A stretch of 64,000 nt of DNA from Heterobilharzia americana (lineage: Eukaryota > Platyhelminthes > Trematoda > Strigeidida > Schistosomatidae). A program made the position numbers and the translations under genes. Below, piece by piece: positions 36,309-47,388 of this stretch; within the stretch, counting starts at the first letter, position 1; each line of letters starts with the position of its first letter. The stretch spans positions 141,006,786-141,070,785 of the forward strand of contig OX104127.1 in the NCBI GenBank assembly GCA_944470555.2. Direction: 5' to 3'. The notes under the pieces were generated by a model. That model saw only the letters and a program-made list of their open reading frames with translations, made no database searches and was not told the origin of the DNA.

Positions 36309-36651
36309 TTTAGGATTTGTCCCGGTGCGAACCTGACGGACGCAAAGACCAATCACTAATTATTCGGACTTGCTATATATCCACGAATACGAGACCAAGG
36401 AAGAACACGATAGCGTAGTCGGATGAAGTAGTATACTTGGGCGGTTGCGCCAAGATACCGGTGCGTTCCAACTAGTTGGTTAGAGAGTCGGATACGAGCG
36501 TGCAACGTAACACGACAGCATGCCAAATGGCGAGGATGCTTGACCGGGTGCCTTCAGCTTAGCAAGTCTAGTCAAACTATCAAGGTCAGCATCAATGTCG
36601 AATGTCGTCGAACTTTGGGCTATGGCTTTTCGGGAAATGTTTTACGTAACA
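36309..36651 (-). repeat. 5' LTR of Gypsy element
   Basis: 343 bp, partner of 31436-31778. On the minus strand it starts TGTTACGTAAAACATTTCCC, clearly different from its partner in this first stretch only. Confidence 0.92.
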
Positions 36652-36926
36652 TTATCTCCCATTCTTACTTTCTGTTTCATATTGTGAAGACACATTGGCA
36701 AATTTACTTCCCGAAGTCCTTAACGAACGGGTATTATCTCGCCTCTGCGATCCCAGAGGTGAAATAAGTTCATTTTCATTTTTAATATTTTCTTAATGCT
36801 TTGAAGTTTCCTTAGAGATTGAATTGGTTTTTTCGTTCGAGGATTGCTATCCTTATGCTCAGTCTTCCCTCTTTATCCAGGCTTATGACCAGGAGGTAAC
36901 TAGTGAACTAGTTATACAGACGTAGA
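36650..36926 (-). mobile_element. RTE-B 5' end, cut off by the Gypsy insertion
   Basis: Similar to 52300-52565 on the same strand. Shared stretches include 'aataagttc.tttt.atttt', 'ctttgaagttnccttag' and 'ccctctttatccaggctta'. It completes the 5' UTR of the element at 28528-31436. Its outer end lies only about 80 bases upstream of the first clpP ATG and the two are divergently oriented. Confidence 0.75.
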
Positions 36927-37005
36927 ACCCAAGGAACCTTCGTTCACTATTTCTACAACAAGAAGTTTGAAGTTTGGATATTTGGATACTAGCGGTCAAA
37001 TTGTT

Positions 37006-40000
37006 ATGAGCGCTATTATGGCTGCAAACCGCCTTATCTCTCCTCATTTTACCAGGACTTTGGCAGAGTTTGGCATCTTTAAGTACCGTTACAAAAATGA
37101 ACCGATTGTTAAGTGCCTACACACTTGTCTGCAGCCCAGTATGTCTCTCGTACCTATGGTACTGGACGAAACTACCCGCGGGGAGCGAGCATTTGACATA
37201 TATTCCAGGCTGTTAAAAGATCGTATCATTTGTCTTATGGGAGCAATCAGTGATCAGATGGCTGGCATAGTGATTGCTGAGCTGTTATATCTACAGTCAG
37301 AAGACAAAAAGGCCCCTATTCACATTTATATCAACACCCCTGGTATGAAAGGTTCCTGTAACCCTGTTCTTTTAAGGAGGAGTTGTTACTGCTGGCTTGG
37401 CAATATACGACACTATGCAGTTCATCAGACCTCCTGTTGCTACTTGGTGCGTTGGTCAGGCTAGTAGCATGGGTTCATTGTTGCTGGCTGCTGGAGCCCC
37501 TGGCTTAAGATTTGCTCTTCCACATTCTCGAATAATGGTGCATCAGCCATCCGGTTCCGCTCATGGTAAGCTTGATCGATCAACTGATTCCTCCCAGGTC
37601 AGGCTTCGGATATTCAAATTCAGGCTGAGGAAATTATAAAAATGCGTCTGATGCTTAACGCTATTTACGGTCGGCATACAAAGCAGCCACAAGAAGTAAG
37701 TTTTTGGTATCAAGTGCTGGTGTGTAGTTTCTTTGATATCAGCCTGCAGATCTGTTCTTGAAACGTCCTTATCGTTGTTACATTCATTTGTCTGTCTAAC
37801 CCTCACAAACGTTTATAATAATGGTTGTGGATCATCTAAGGTTTCATTTCCTGACTACTGACTTTTGAGTATTTTTTTGTTAATTTGCTCACGCTTATAA
37901 GTAGTCTCGGTTCCTGTTTAGTGCCTTATTTGTGAAAACCATTGATTCCAAATATACCGGGTTTTAAAAATAGTTAATGTTTCTACTTAACTTTATAATA
38001 ACTCCCTTAGGGTGTTTCAAAATTACTTATAATTTTCCGTGCAGTCTTTGAGCATACACATGTATAATCCAAGTAATTTTTTCTGTCTTCCTCACATTTA
38101 AAGATAGACGTTTGAAAATGACGGCATTATTTCGTAATTGTCCTTGTCATCACGTCCAAAGGGTAGCAAAAGTGTGAAGACGTTAAAATATCTGAGGTCG
38201 TGTAAAAATGCCAGTGAAAACAGAGGCTATAATAGTAATAATGATTTTTGATGTTGAATCGTAAACTGAATTGCTTGGAACCAAAAGTGCACGCTTGTTT
38301 TCTCCACCCTTTTACGGATATTGTTATCATGCAAACCATTTCAACTTACCAAATCTAGGCGTTACAAGAGGGGTCTAGGTTCAGTAAAGGACTGGCAAGA
38401 TCATTAAGTAGCCACATAATCTCATGTTTGATACTGGGCGTCAAGTCGATAATAATAGCAATACCTTTAAAGATACTGATAGCATCTAGTTTAAACGATG
38501 ATTTTTGACATACACCGGAAGACATTGGGGTCCCACTGAACAAGCCGAACTTGTGTTCAGAAGAAATCTGTAGTGTTTTTATTCTTTCCACCAAGATGAC
38601 CCTTCTCACCATATTTTATTCATTTTACAAACTTACCATCATTAACATTATTATCATCATCACAGTTTCCGATAATCTTATTTTTCCCACTGTATTAAAT
38701 TATTCTTATGTCAGACAGACAAAACCAACGTAGAACCTCACACACAAGTACATCACCTCAAGCTACCAAACTTTACAGTAGTACACAAAGAACAGGTGAA
38801 TAGAAAAAGAGTGATATCAAAGTACGCAAAGCTGTTTGAGAGAATAAACAATCTAAAGGCAACGGTTAGTGAAAATATTCAAGCCTTAGAAGACACCAAA
38901 GACTGAATACATTTGCACCATTGTGACTTATGATTTTCTGCCATATCACGGATACTTCTCACCCACCCACTCATTCCTGTTGTTCTGGGAACCCCAACCA
39001 GGTAGTCTATATCTCCCGCACACGACTCAGACTAACGGTGAGGAACTTCATCGACTGATGTCACGTCCTACTCTGGCCACCCTGAACCCTATGCCAACCT
39101 AATCCAACTTCACCTACCATGTCACATCGTGGTAAGCTGTGACTCACCATGCACAACACATCTCCAAGGTATCTCAATCGATGAAGGTTTACAACCTCAT
39201 CGATCGACTTGCCTGTCTTGTCTACTACACTTCGCTTGACCTCAACATTGCTCACATGCTGATTCCATGAAACGCGAGCAATGCCACGAAGACATTTAAG
39301 ATCAAAACTGTGTAACCACTTTAAGTCTTTCACTTTCAGTGCCTATGTTTCCTAGCGGTACGATAGGAGAGAACGGAGTGAAGGACAATATAAAGGTCCT
39401 TTGATAGATAGTCAGATATCTCGCCAATTGGTGCCACAGATGATGCAAGTTGGCAAATACTAAACGGGCCTTCTATATTCAAGGTTAAATGACGTCAGCA
39501 ACCAGCCCGTTCGAGCTGAAGCAACTCCTCAAGTAAGTGAAGTGGTCAACACATTCAACCACTTCCCTCCCCATCCTTAAACTGGGAGTAGTTGCAGACC
39601 AGTTTTGGAGCATCATTTAACATTTGACAGGTGGGAAGCGTGTCCCAATCATATATAGTTAGATTTCTGCTCAACACGATCAGAAGACCCTGAATTTTGT
39701 CAGGATTGTCATCTAACTATCGTCGACATTACCACTTAACTTAACCATCCGCTTTCTCTTCTTGCTAATCATTGCTATCTAAACTACCAACTCGGCAACA
39801 ATCTAATCAAGCTCTCTCGAATGTATCACGTAATTGTTTCATTCCTCAACTAGTATCGTAATATAAGGGTTCACCTATCACACCCTGACGACTTAAGGTT
39901 GATATTATTCACTAACTTTAAAGCACTACACGGATATTATTTTCGCATTTCAAAATCCTACATATTACAGTGAAGCCGTCGATTGGGAGCTAATTGAAAC

Positions 40001-40628
40001 AAAATATCACTTCACTCCGATCGCTCTTTTCTAAACATGTTAATAGGGGTTTTCACATCTCAGGTATTTCCACCTAACCTTCATATAACGAAGTGAAAAG
40101 ACAAAATGGTTAATAAATTTGCTCAGTATCCATGCAAATAAGAACACGTATATTGTTTCGCACTCCAATTTAGAGTTACAAGATTTTCGTCTTTCATTGA
40201 ATAGAAAGTGAATTTGAATTGGCTATAGCATCTGTTCAAAACCTCACAATCTATCTTAATGACCAGTACTTCATGGAATACAAAAGCTCTCCAATACCAA
40301 CAAAGAACCTAGCATTACTGCATGGCGATTACAGTCGCCACATTTACATCATTACATTAAGGTAAAAGACATAGATGAGAGATCGAGCAGTAACGAAGAA
40401 AACAATCAGAAGTAGTAAGAAGAGGGGTGGGGGCATTCGATGTGGAGATTAAAATAAGGGTGTATGGATGCGACATAGTGCGTTCAAATTGGCTGAAGCA
40501 GAACGTAACACCGGTACACGAAAATTTCCACTGGTCAAAATAACCGTGTTGTGAAATGCGGATTATGGGCTTGTACGAAAAAGGAGAGATCAAAGCTTAT
40601 GACTACCTGTGAAAAAGTTTGTCCTAGT

Positions 40629-40683
<55 letters not shown>

Positions 40684-43091
40684 GACCATAATATGGATGT
40701 TGGATATCCGAATGACAATAAACATATATACTATTCATCTCATCATCGTGTTGGTCCTCTTTGCTTGTAACCAAAGCTCACTAAATGTGGAGGTGATGAA
40801 AAGGCTCAAGGTGTTCGGCCGGCGTTCCTTTCATAGCAAAAGCCTTGGGTTGTAAGACCACACCAGTTATGTGGAAATCAGGTGTAAAATTCTAGGTAAA
40901 AATGGCAAGTCATCTAAAGAGGTTGTAAACCTTCACTGACTAAGGTAACTGGAACATGTACTATTCTTGGTTAGTCACCGTCTTCCCCATCTCGCAGTTT
41001 TACTTGAAGTAGGTGGAGGTTTGAGAAATGCTAAAGTTGGCCAGACGAAATAACGACATCAGTCTGCGAAGTCTCTGATTATAAGTCTGAGCCGTGTAGC
41101 AAAATGTAAACTTTCTAGTTGGGATCCACCTGGTGGGGTACTGTAGGTAATATAGCTCAGAACCAATCTCAGTGGTGCAGATCCATCCAAACGTTATCTT
41201 GGTCGCCAAAGTGAATTTTATTTCTTTTCGTCCTTTCTTGTTCTCTGTTTATGACTACTATATTTGGTCACTTTCTTACTTCTGTCCTCCATCCTCTTGT
41301 TTCATGCCTTGACTTATTGGTATGAAATAAGGCGTGGTAACTCGAACCATTCCTCAGTAATTCCAGGTCGCATACTGATACTGACTGATTGAATTAACTA
41401 GAAAGGGTAGGTTTTCCACTAATTGCTAACTCTAGTTGTACGTAGTATTGCATTCTTGGAAAACGTAATTTACAAGTCTCTATGGGGGGTAACTGTTCTA
41501 TAGATTTTGAGTCCCCGAAGACATTGTTGTTTTATCGTCGCTTCGCTTTTCAGCTATTCTTAATCTTTTTGCAAGTTTGTAGTAAAGCCCCACCAAACTA
41601 GTTTTAGTAAATAGTAAAAAGTTATCGTTATATTCTTTCCCTAATATTCCACTTGTTAGGGAATTTCGATTGCTACATTCCGCAAAATTATTGGTGAATG
41701 GTTTTCCCTACTACATAAGAAGCATGAGGTTTTAAGTTAAACTATCTAGACTTAGGTAAGTTATGTCTTAGAAGGTAAATTTATCAGTCTGAAAACCTGA
41801 GCCTAAGTCAAATTCTAGGTAATGCACAGTACCATACAAATCCCATCCACTGGGATTCTTCAATCAATAATTGAGTACTGGTGTTTATTCTGAGGTCGTA
41901 TTAAAATACCTGACTTCTCAGACTATCCTGAAGACAAATGATTTATTCCTTTTCTGAAGAATATGAAAAAGGTTTTGCGTATTGCCTATGTTTGCTTATT
42001 TCGCAAAAGCCTATGTTTATGCACCAACCAAGTATCTCTTTCACCAGCTGTTCGATATTAGCTCGTAAATGATAGCTTTAAAATTTTTTTTTCAGAAACT
42101 ACTTTGTGATGGTTTTCTCAACAGCATATCGATTAAGTTTGTCAGTCACAAACTCCATTTACCTAAACTCATGTGATCGGGAAGGTGAACTTTAAAGTTT
42201 TCACTTCTTTACTTTATTGAGAACGCCTCAAATGTTTAATGGATGGTGTCATCCTAAGCAAGAATATATATATTAGTTTAAGAAGCTAATGCAACTGCTC
42301 AACCTAGGATAATTATGAGTGTTATCATTAACTGTTGTCAACCTACAACTTTTGTTTTTGCTGTATGTGTTTCAGGGATTTTGACTTGTCAAATTACCCT
42401 TGATTCGATAGTGAGTAGCATTCGCCAGATTTCCAATGTTTTCTTTCATAAGAGATCTACGACTTAAACTTACTATCAAGAGAGAGTTTTAACTGGCTTG
42501 GATTTGATTTACTGTTAAGTGGACAAGTAGTTGATCTTCAGTGCAACGGCGATGACATAATCTTATTTATTGAGACATTTTTGGCTACCGGGAAATAAGA
42601 CGTAGGATTACTGGGAATTTTGCATATTGTTGTATATCATGGCCATTTTTCCGGTGCATATTCTTCCTAAAAAATGTCTCTGAGGCTTGTTTACAGTTTT
42701 CGTATGAAGTCTTGTTCAATATGATGAGCTGTACTTCTACTGCAGGATAAAGTACTCAGTGATACATAACCAAAGCCTATGCTTATTTCATATTGCTAAA
42801 TATTTGTTGTTATTGGTTGTGTTATTTGATGTCTATTACATTTCTCAATACGAGTTGTATGTTTATCAGATGTATTGAGATACCGTGCATTTTTTTTATT
42901 GCAAGTATCGATTAAGCTTATCAAATAAATGATTACACAAATCATCAATGCCTACATCATATATTACGTTCACTTTCTTTTTATTTAAGGTGATAGAGAA
43001 ATGGATGGATCGTGATTACTTTATGACTGCAGAAGAAGCTGTTTCTTGTGGAATAATTGACACGGTTTTGCATGAAGCTTCTGCATTCTAA
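37006..43091 (+). CDS. clpP: ATP-dependent Clp protease proteolytic subunit (mitochondrial)
   Basis: Four exons: 37006-37342, 37377-37565, 37598-37695, 42990-43091 (726 nt, 241 residues), all introns GT-AG. ClpP is a serine peptidase forming two-heptamer barrels in the mitochondrial matrix and, with ClpX, degrades unfolded proteins. Signatures: [17 protein letters not shown] (59-75), [14 protein letters not shown] with S143, [12 protein letters not shown] with H168, and [11 protein letters not shown] with D217, making the full Ser-His-Asp triad. NTPGG and AIYDTMQFI are conserved as well. The first about 45 residues are basic and lack acids, fitting a mitochondrial presequence. ATG 37006 is the first in frame; 37018 or 37141 are alternatives. 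The RTE-B 5' end lies about 80 bp upstream. The last intron is 5.3 kb and full of repeats. Confidence 0.95.
37343..37376 (+). other. clpP: 34-bp micro-intron in clpP
   Basis: GTATGA...TTTTAAG. Removing it joins NTP to GGVVTAG, the conserved ClpP stretch. Very short introns near 5' ends are known in schistosome genes. Confidence 0.93.
37566..37597 (+). other. clpP: 32-bp micro-intron in clpP
   Basis: GTAAGC...CTCCCAG. Splicing joins SGSAHG to [12 protein letters not shown], as expected for ClpP; unspliced, the frame runs into a stop. Confidence 0.92.
38713..39720 (-). mobile_element. RTE-A copy in clpP intron (end of RT, C-terminus, 3' UTR)
   Basis: The 90-codon frame 39333-39061 reads [32 protein letters not shown] and [16 protein letters not shown], the RTE-A C-terminal domain. 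Upstream, to about 39720, decayed RT-end sequence ([18 protein letters not shown]) is visible. The 726 bases 38713-39438 are nearly identical, inverted, to 48870-49595. Confidence 0.85.
40631..40681. repeat. (TA)n microsatellite
   Basis: About 25 uninterrupted TA units in the clpP intron. Confidence 0.97.
40805..41397 (+). mobile_element. 5'-truncated RTE-A copy
   Basis: Remains of the C-terminal domain ([11 protein letters not shown] at 40908-40940; GQTK-like near 41040; a [18 protein letters not shown] stretch at 41148-41195). The family 3' UTR follows: 'tgaaataaggcgtggtaact' and a TGATACTGACTGATTGA end at 41377-41393. Non-coding. Confidence 0.75.
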
Positions 43092-43511
43092 ATCGTTGGG
43101 TTAATTTTTGATATGGATTTTCACAACTGGTATTTTGTATATACCACAGTGTGTGTAATGTGAACACTGTAGTTTTCAGGGAAACACTATTCCAGAAATA
43201 TATATGTGCTTATATTCTACTAGTACCTGTATTTTTAATTCCTTTGCATGTAACCCAGCTTTTGTGAAAGACTATGCATCGGTCGACAAATTATTTTATG
43301 TTTACACATTATCGTATGTTTGTGGGTTGATTCGTTTGCTTGCTACCATCTTTCATGGATTTGTCATCGGTAGATAACTTTTACTGTGTCTTTATAAAAT
43401 AATTCACATATTTAGTGAAAAATATTTTTTATCGGTTTCCTAAGTGTAGTTGAAGCTGAAGGATAGAGCTTCCGCCGAATGAACATTCAGAAGTAGTAAT
43501 TATTGAAGAGT

Positions 43512-43517
43512 AATAAA
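43512..43517 (+). terminator. clpP: Candidate poly(A) signal for clpP
   Basis: AATAAA about 420 bases after the clpP stop; the nearest canonical hexamer I noticed. Not proven. Confidence 0.3.
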
Positions 43518-46500
43518 CACCATTAATCAATAATAATCGGGATCATCCAGTCTGTTACTAGTAGGACTACATACTTGTTCTACGTGATCTACATCAAAGT
43601 TCATTTGCTAATCTTTAGCATCCACTAAACAACCGTAAATTGTCCTAGAATGTAAACAGCGCATTATTAAGTTGAGGAGATATATTAGTGTGATATCAGC
43701 AAGACAGTAATTCATTTATGTTGTCGATAATCATGTTACTGGAGTACGGCTTTTTCCTATTTTTCTGGTTTACGTAGGTTTAATTGCTCTATTTTATGCA
43801 TCTAGTTGTAACCTTTCTATATTTCTTCAGTTACCTACTTTGTGTAACATTCGTATCCTTGTAGTTGATTTTGAGGATGTATTGAATGTATATTATGCAT
43901 GCATGCCAAATGTAAAGGAAATCTCTTCATCAAATTTTTTTTGCTGTGTGGGTCTTAAATCGCTGGAGTTATCTTTTTATAGGACTATAACACTGCTAAC
44001 AACTAGTTTTGTTCGCATGTGCAAAACACAGCTCTCATAATGCGGTATTATTTTTAAGCCTAGGAGTTGTGGTTTATATCCTTAAAATAATAGTCTTGTT
44101 TTCAGTTGAATGAAGCCGTTAATGAAAGTAGCTTAATCTATCAAAGGAGTGAGTGCCGACTTGAGATGTGTTTCGGAATGCAAGCTAAAAGAATGGGGTC
44201 ATCAAGTTAGCACAAATCAATGGCTTAATATATAAAAGAAATGACTACGAGTTACTGTCGTAGTCACTTGGTAGGTTGTATCAATCTTATTAAAGGGATA
44301 ACTGAAAATCTAGGGATGGAAATTTAAGTCTCATATGATGTTTGTCGACTTATACCACTCGTGACCCGTGATACATCCAACTACTGCAAAGGGACTGCAC
44401 AGCAGTTCAATCTCTCATGCTTTAGGGTTTTGAGGCGAAACACCAAACGGTTACGGGTGTCCGATTATAGGTATCTTTTTAGCAATACTTGTGTGCAATG
44501 GGACTAGGGGGTACGCAACACTGAGGTCAGGCTCAGAAACTTGAGTAAGGTAGCTGAGGCAGTCGGTAGGGTTTCAAATATGCCCTGACGTAGGTGGCTG
44601 TAACCCACACTATCTATTTTGAACCATCGTTCTTTTCAGTGCCATGTGTTATCTGGGGTACTGTCGGGTTTGGAAATGACGAACTGCAATCAGACCAAAA
44701 GATTACGCCAGTTAGCGGAGTCAATATCTGTTAGTCTATGTCACGTAGGGATGTGTAAGTTGTCTGATCAGAATACATTTAATTTTGTCTGCATCTTCAT
44801 CTGACAAAGTCATTTGTATATTCGAAGTTAGTAGGAGGATATTGGTGTATGAGACAACTAGTTGTTGTCAATTTCGAATAATGCTTTCTGTAAACCTTTG
44901 TGTAGTTGCATATGTTTAATAAATAATCTGTAACTAATGCGCTTAATAATTTTAACGACCTTAGTTAATAAGCACTGTAGTGTCATAACGCAGTCTCACT
45001 GAATACTGATATCACTTGAGTATGACTATATAAAGATTATTAGCTGTCTGTAGTACATCTTAATCTTCTTTTACATATTGTTACTGCTTGTGGTTACTTA
45101 AAAACTTGTTTATTACTTTCATAGTGTTCGGAGCTAGCCAGAATGTCGATTTTGCACTGATTGGTTCATATAATGCTTCTGAAATATATTGGGCACTCCA
45201 AAACTGAAGTTAAATTCTGATAACTATTTCTACCTAAGTTTTCACACCAAACTCGAATAAACGCTTAGTTGTATCGCAGAAATTCGTTAAATTAACCAAC
45301 TGGTTCATGAGTTTACTCAAATACTGTTAGATTGTAGTTGATCGAGAAGTGACCTGCAGGTTGTTTTTATCTCATAGTCAAATTGATACACACTTATTCA
45401 GAAATTACTCAAGTATCCCGATGTCAGTGGTCATCTTTGATTGTCTGTGATGACTCCTAGTGGTGATGTGCATTTGCTTAGCCGTGGGATTGAGTTTGAT
45501 AGATGTCTAATCAGTTTCTCTATGTGCTTAGTCTGGATGATTATTGTCTTTGGTTTTCTTTTGGTACTTTGACGTAGGGTTAGGAAAACAATTCTAAATC
45601 ACTTCTCTACTACATTCAGCTTCTTTGTTTAGGCAATAAAATTATCCACCACTGTATCTTTATCCACAGTTAACTCACTACGTAGTCTAAAATGTAGATG
45701 ATAGATATATCCATGATGAGCGTCAGTCAGTGTCTATGAATCTCGCATTCCTGCCAGATCTTCACGCAAAGATCTGGTCGAAAGAGTTTTCGTTGACTAA
45801 GGTTCATTTAAAAAGCTTAATTTTCACTTTTGAACACATTGTCGTTTTGTCATCTGTAACATCGAAGGAGGCTGATGCCTAGATCCTGAGGTACGATGTT
45901 TGTACAGAGTCCCTAATCTACAGATAATGAGAAGCATATAAGTACTTGAGTATGAATTTCGAAAGCAATGTTAGTTTAGGGCGAAAAATGCTAAGGTTTA
46001 GGCCAGTGAAATCTAATGCCCCAATTCACATAAAATTTACGTTCAAGTTGAACTTAGCGGCGCAGTTTATAGGAACTTAAAATGCTATTCTACAAATTTC
46101 AGTTGTTAGCACAACTTACTGGGGGAGAGTGCTGCAGTTTTTAAAATAGTAGGGGAAAAGATAGAAGATAAATAGAACGAGGAGAGGGTCACTGACATTT
46201 TGTTATGTCTACTTTGGTATGTTGTGTCATTTACTGAAGTGAGCAAGAAAAACTTAGCTGCTGTGTGGTAATTCCATCTCCCAAGTCGATAGTGAATGAA
46301 CATTGTGAGTGCCAACTTCAAAACGCTGACCTTGTAATGCATGCTAGTAGTTGTTCACATGCCTCTTAAGGAAACTAGGCCACATCTAAGCATGTAAAAT
46401 ATATCAGTCAGATTTATCATATCCTAGAGTATAGAAATACTTACTGGCGTCTATCTGAAAGTTGTATATACCTCTGCTAATTAAAAGTTTTGATTGTAAC

Positions 46501-46703
46501 AACTGCGATTTAACGGCACACCGAGCGAGAGTACTACTGAGGTGGCGTAGCGTCAAAGTAGGATTTGCGCACTGGTAGACTTCCCCTCTATATTCCATTA
46601 CTTTATTTGATACCGCACAGTCTTATTTACTGGATAGCGTTTTGAGTTCAATTCATTGCTGATAATCACATTACACTGCTTGAAATCACTGTAATGTAGT
46701 TCT

Positions 46704-46760
46704 GTGGCTCATTACTCTAGGCATTTGACTTCCAGCCGAGGACCCATGGGTCCAAACCCA
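46704..46760 (+). mobile_element. tRNA-derived SINE head or tRNA pseudogene
   Basis: TGGCTCATTACTCTAGG resembles a Pol III A-box region. GGGTCCAAACCC at 46748-46759 resembles a B-box/T-arm, at tRNA spacing. A CTTCCAG anticodon-loop-like stretch lies between. The stems are too poor for a working tRNA. No hammerhead core follows within 150 bases. Confidence 0.4.
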
Positions 46761-47388
46761 GATCCATCTCTCCAAGTCTGAGAAACCAGGTGTTATTATT
46801 AGACCCTCATACAAAAGATATGGCTCATTGTTTACTGCGCGAACGCGCACGTGGTTGCTAAGTGGGTTTCTGTTTGAGCTTGTCTAGTGTGGAATCGGGT
46901 GTAGTACTGTAACTTGAGAGGTTGGTCATTTTATGAATTTCCGAATGTTCATTTATCGATTTGCTTCTGGTATGTTTTATGCTCCTCCATCACGGATTCA
47001 TTTTATATGTCGAGATGTCTGGAACAGGAGTAAAGTGTAATAGTCCTCATGCTGATCTGGTTAAGAAATGACACTAAAAGGGTATAGTTGAGTAATTATT
47101 GATAACTGGGCTGTATTGGATGACTGTTATATCCTAATATGCAACTCACCATCAGCACCACCAAGTCTAGTGCACAATTTTAGCGTTTCACGGAGAACAG
47201 ACTACTATAGCATCACTGGTTTGTAATTCTGCCAACCAGTCCAGAAATATGGTATTCCTGCAACCAAGCAAATATTGTCATTTACCGGTACTCATGATAG
47301 AAAAGTTTAATCTGTATGATTTCATGCTTTAAAAAAAAATAAGTATTGATGTTGTTTATTCATATATTTTTGACATTTAATCCTCCAG

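Larger units (their letters stand above)
31437..36649 (-). mobile_element. Complete LTR-to-LTR Ty3/Gypsy retrotransposon (Boudicca/Saci-like), inserted in RTE-B
   Basis: About 5.2 kb with two 340-343-bp LTRs, a primer-binding site next to the 5' LTR, gag, protease, RT, RNase H, integrase in Ty3/Gypsy order, and a G-rich purine run before the 3' LTR. A 4-bp duplication CATT (31433-31436 and 36650-36653) fits the empty site predicted from the other RTE-B copy at 52.3 kb. The pol region has several frameshifts, so it is non-autonomous now. LTR bodies differ at only one base over about 317 bp, pointing to fairly recent insertion. There is no envelope-like ORF between integrase and the 3' LTR. Confidence 0.93.
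37696..42989 (+). other. clpP: Large clpP intron 3 (5.3 kb)
   Basis: Donor GTAAGT after QPQE, acceptor TTTAAG before VIEKWMDRD. It holds an RTE-A copy on - (38713-39720), a TA microsatellite, and an RTE-A copy on + (40805-41397). The remainder, including 41398-42989, is AT-rich with no recognised feature. Confidence 0.85.
43092..47388. other. clpP 3' UTR, intergenic DNA and parvin 5' side
   Basis: Contains the clpP 3' UTR and, presumably, the promoter and first exon(s) of parvin, which I could not identify. A tRNA-like SINE head lies at 46704-46760. Bases 44390-44830 have a vague retroelement look (NTEVRL-like) but no firm match. No other gene seen. Confidence 0.5.

Noticed and set aside
37083..37134. 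Possible 52-bp intron in clpP exon 1 (GTACCG...CTGCAG)
   Set aside because: Not a multiple of three, and the upstream frame it would require ends in a stop at the junction; the unspliced frame is open.
40535..40774. ORF with poly Ile-Tyr
   Set aside because: Translation of the TA microsatellite.
44390..44830. Possible RTE C-terminal remnant
   Set aside because: Only a few residues agree; too weak to list as an element.
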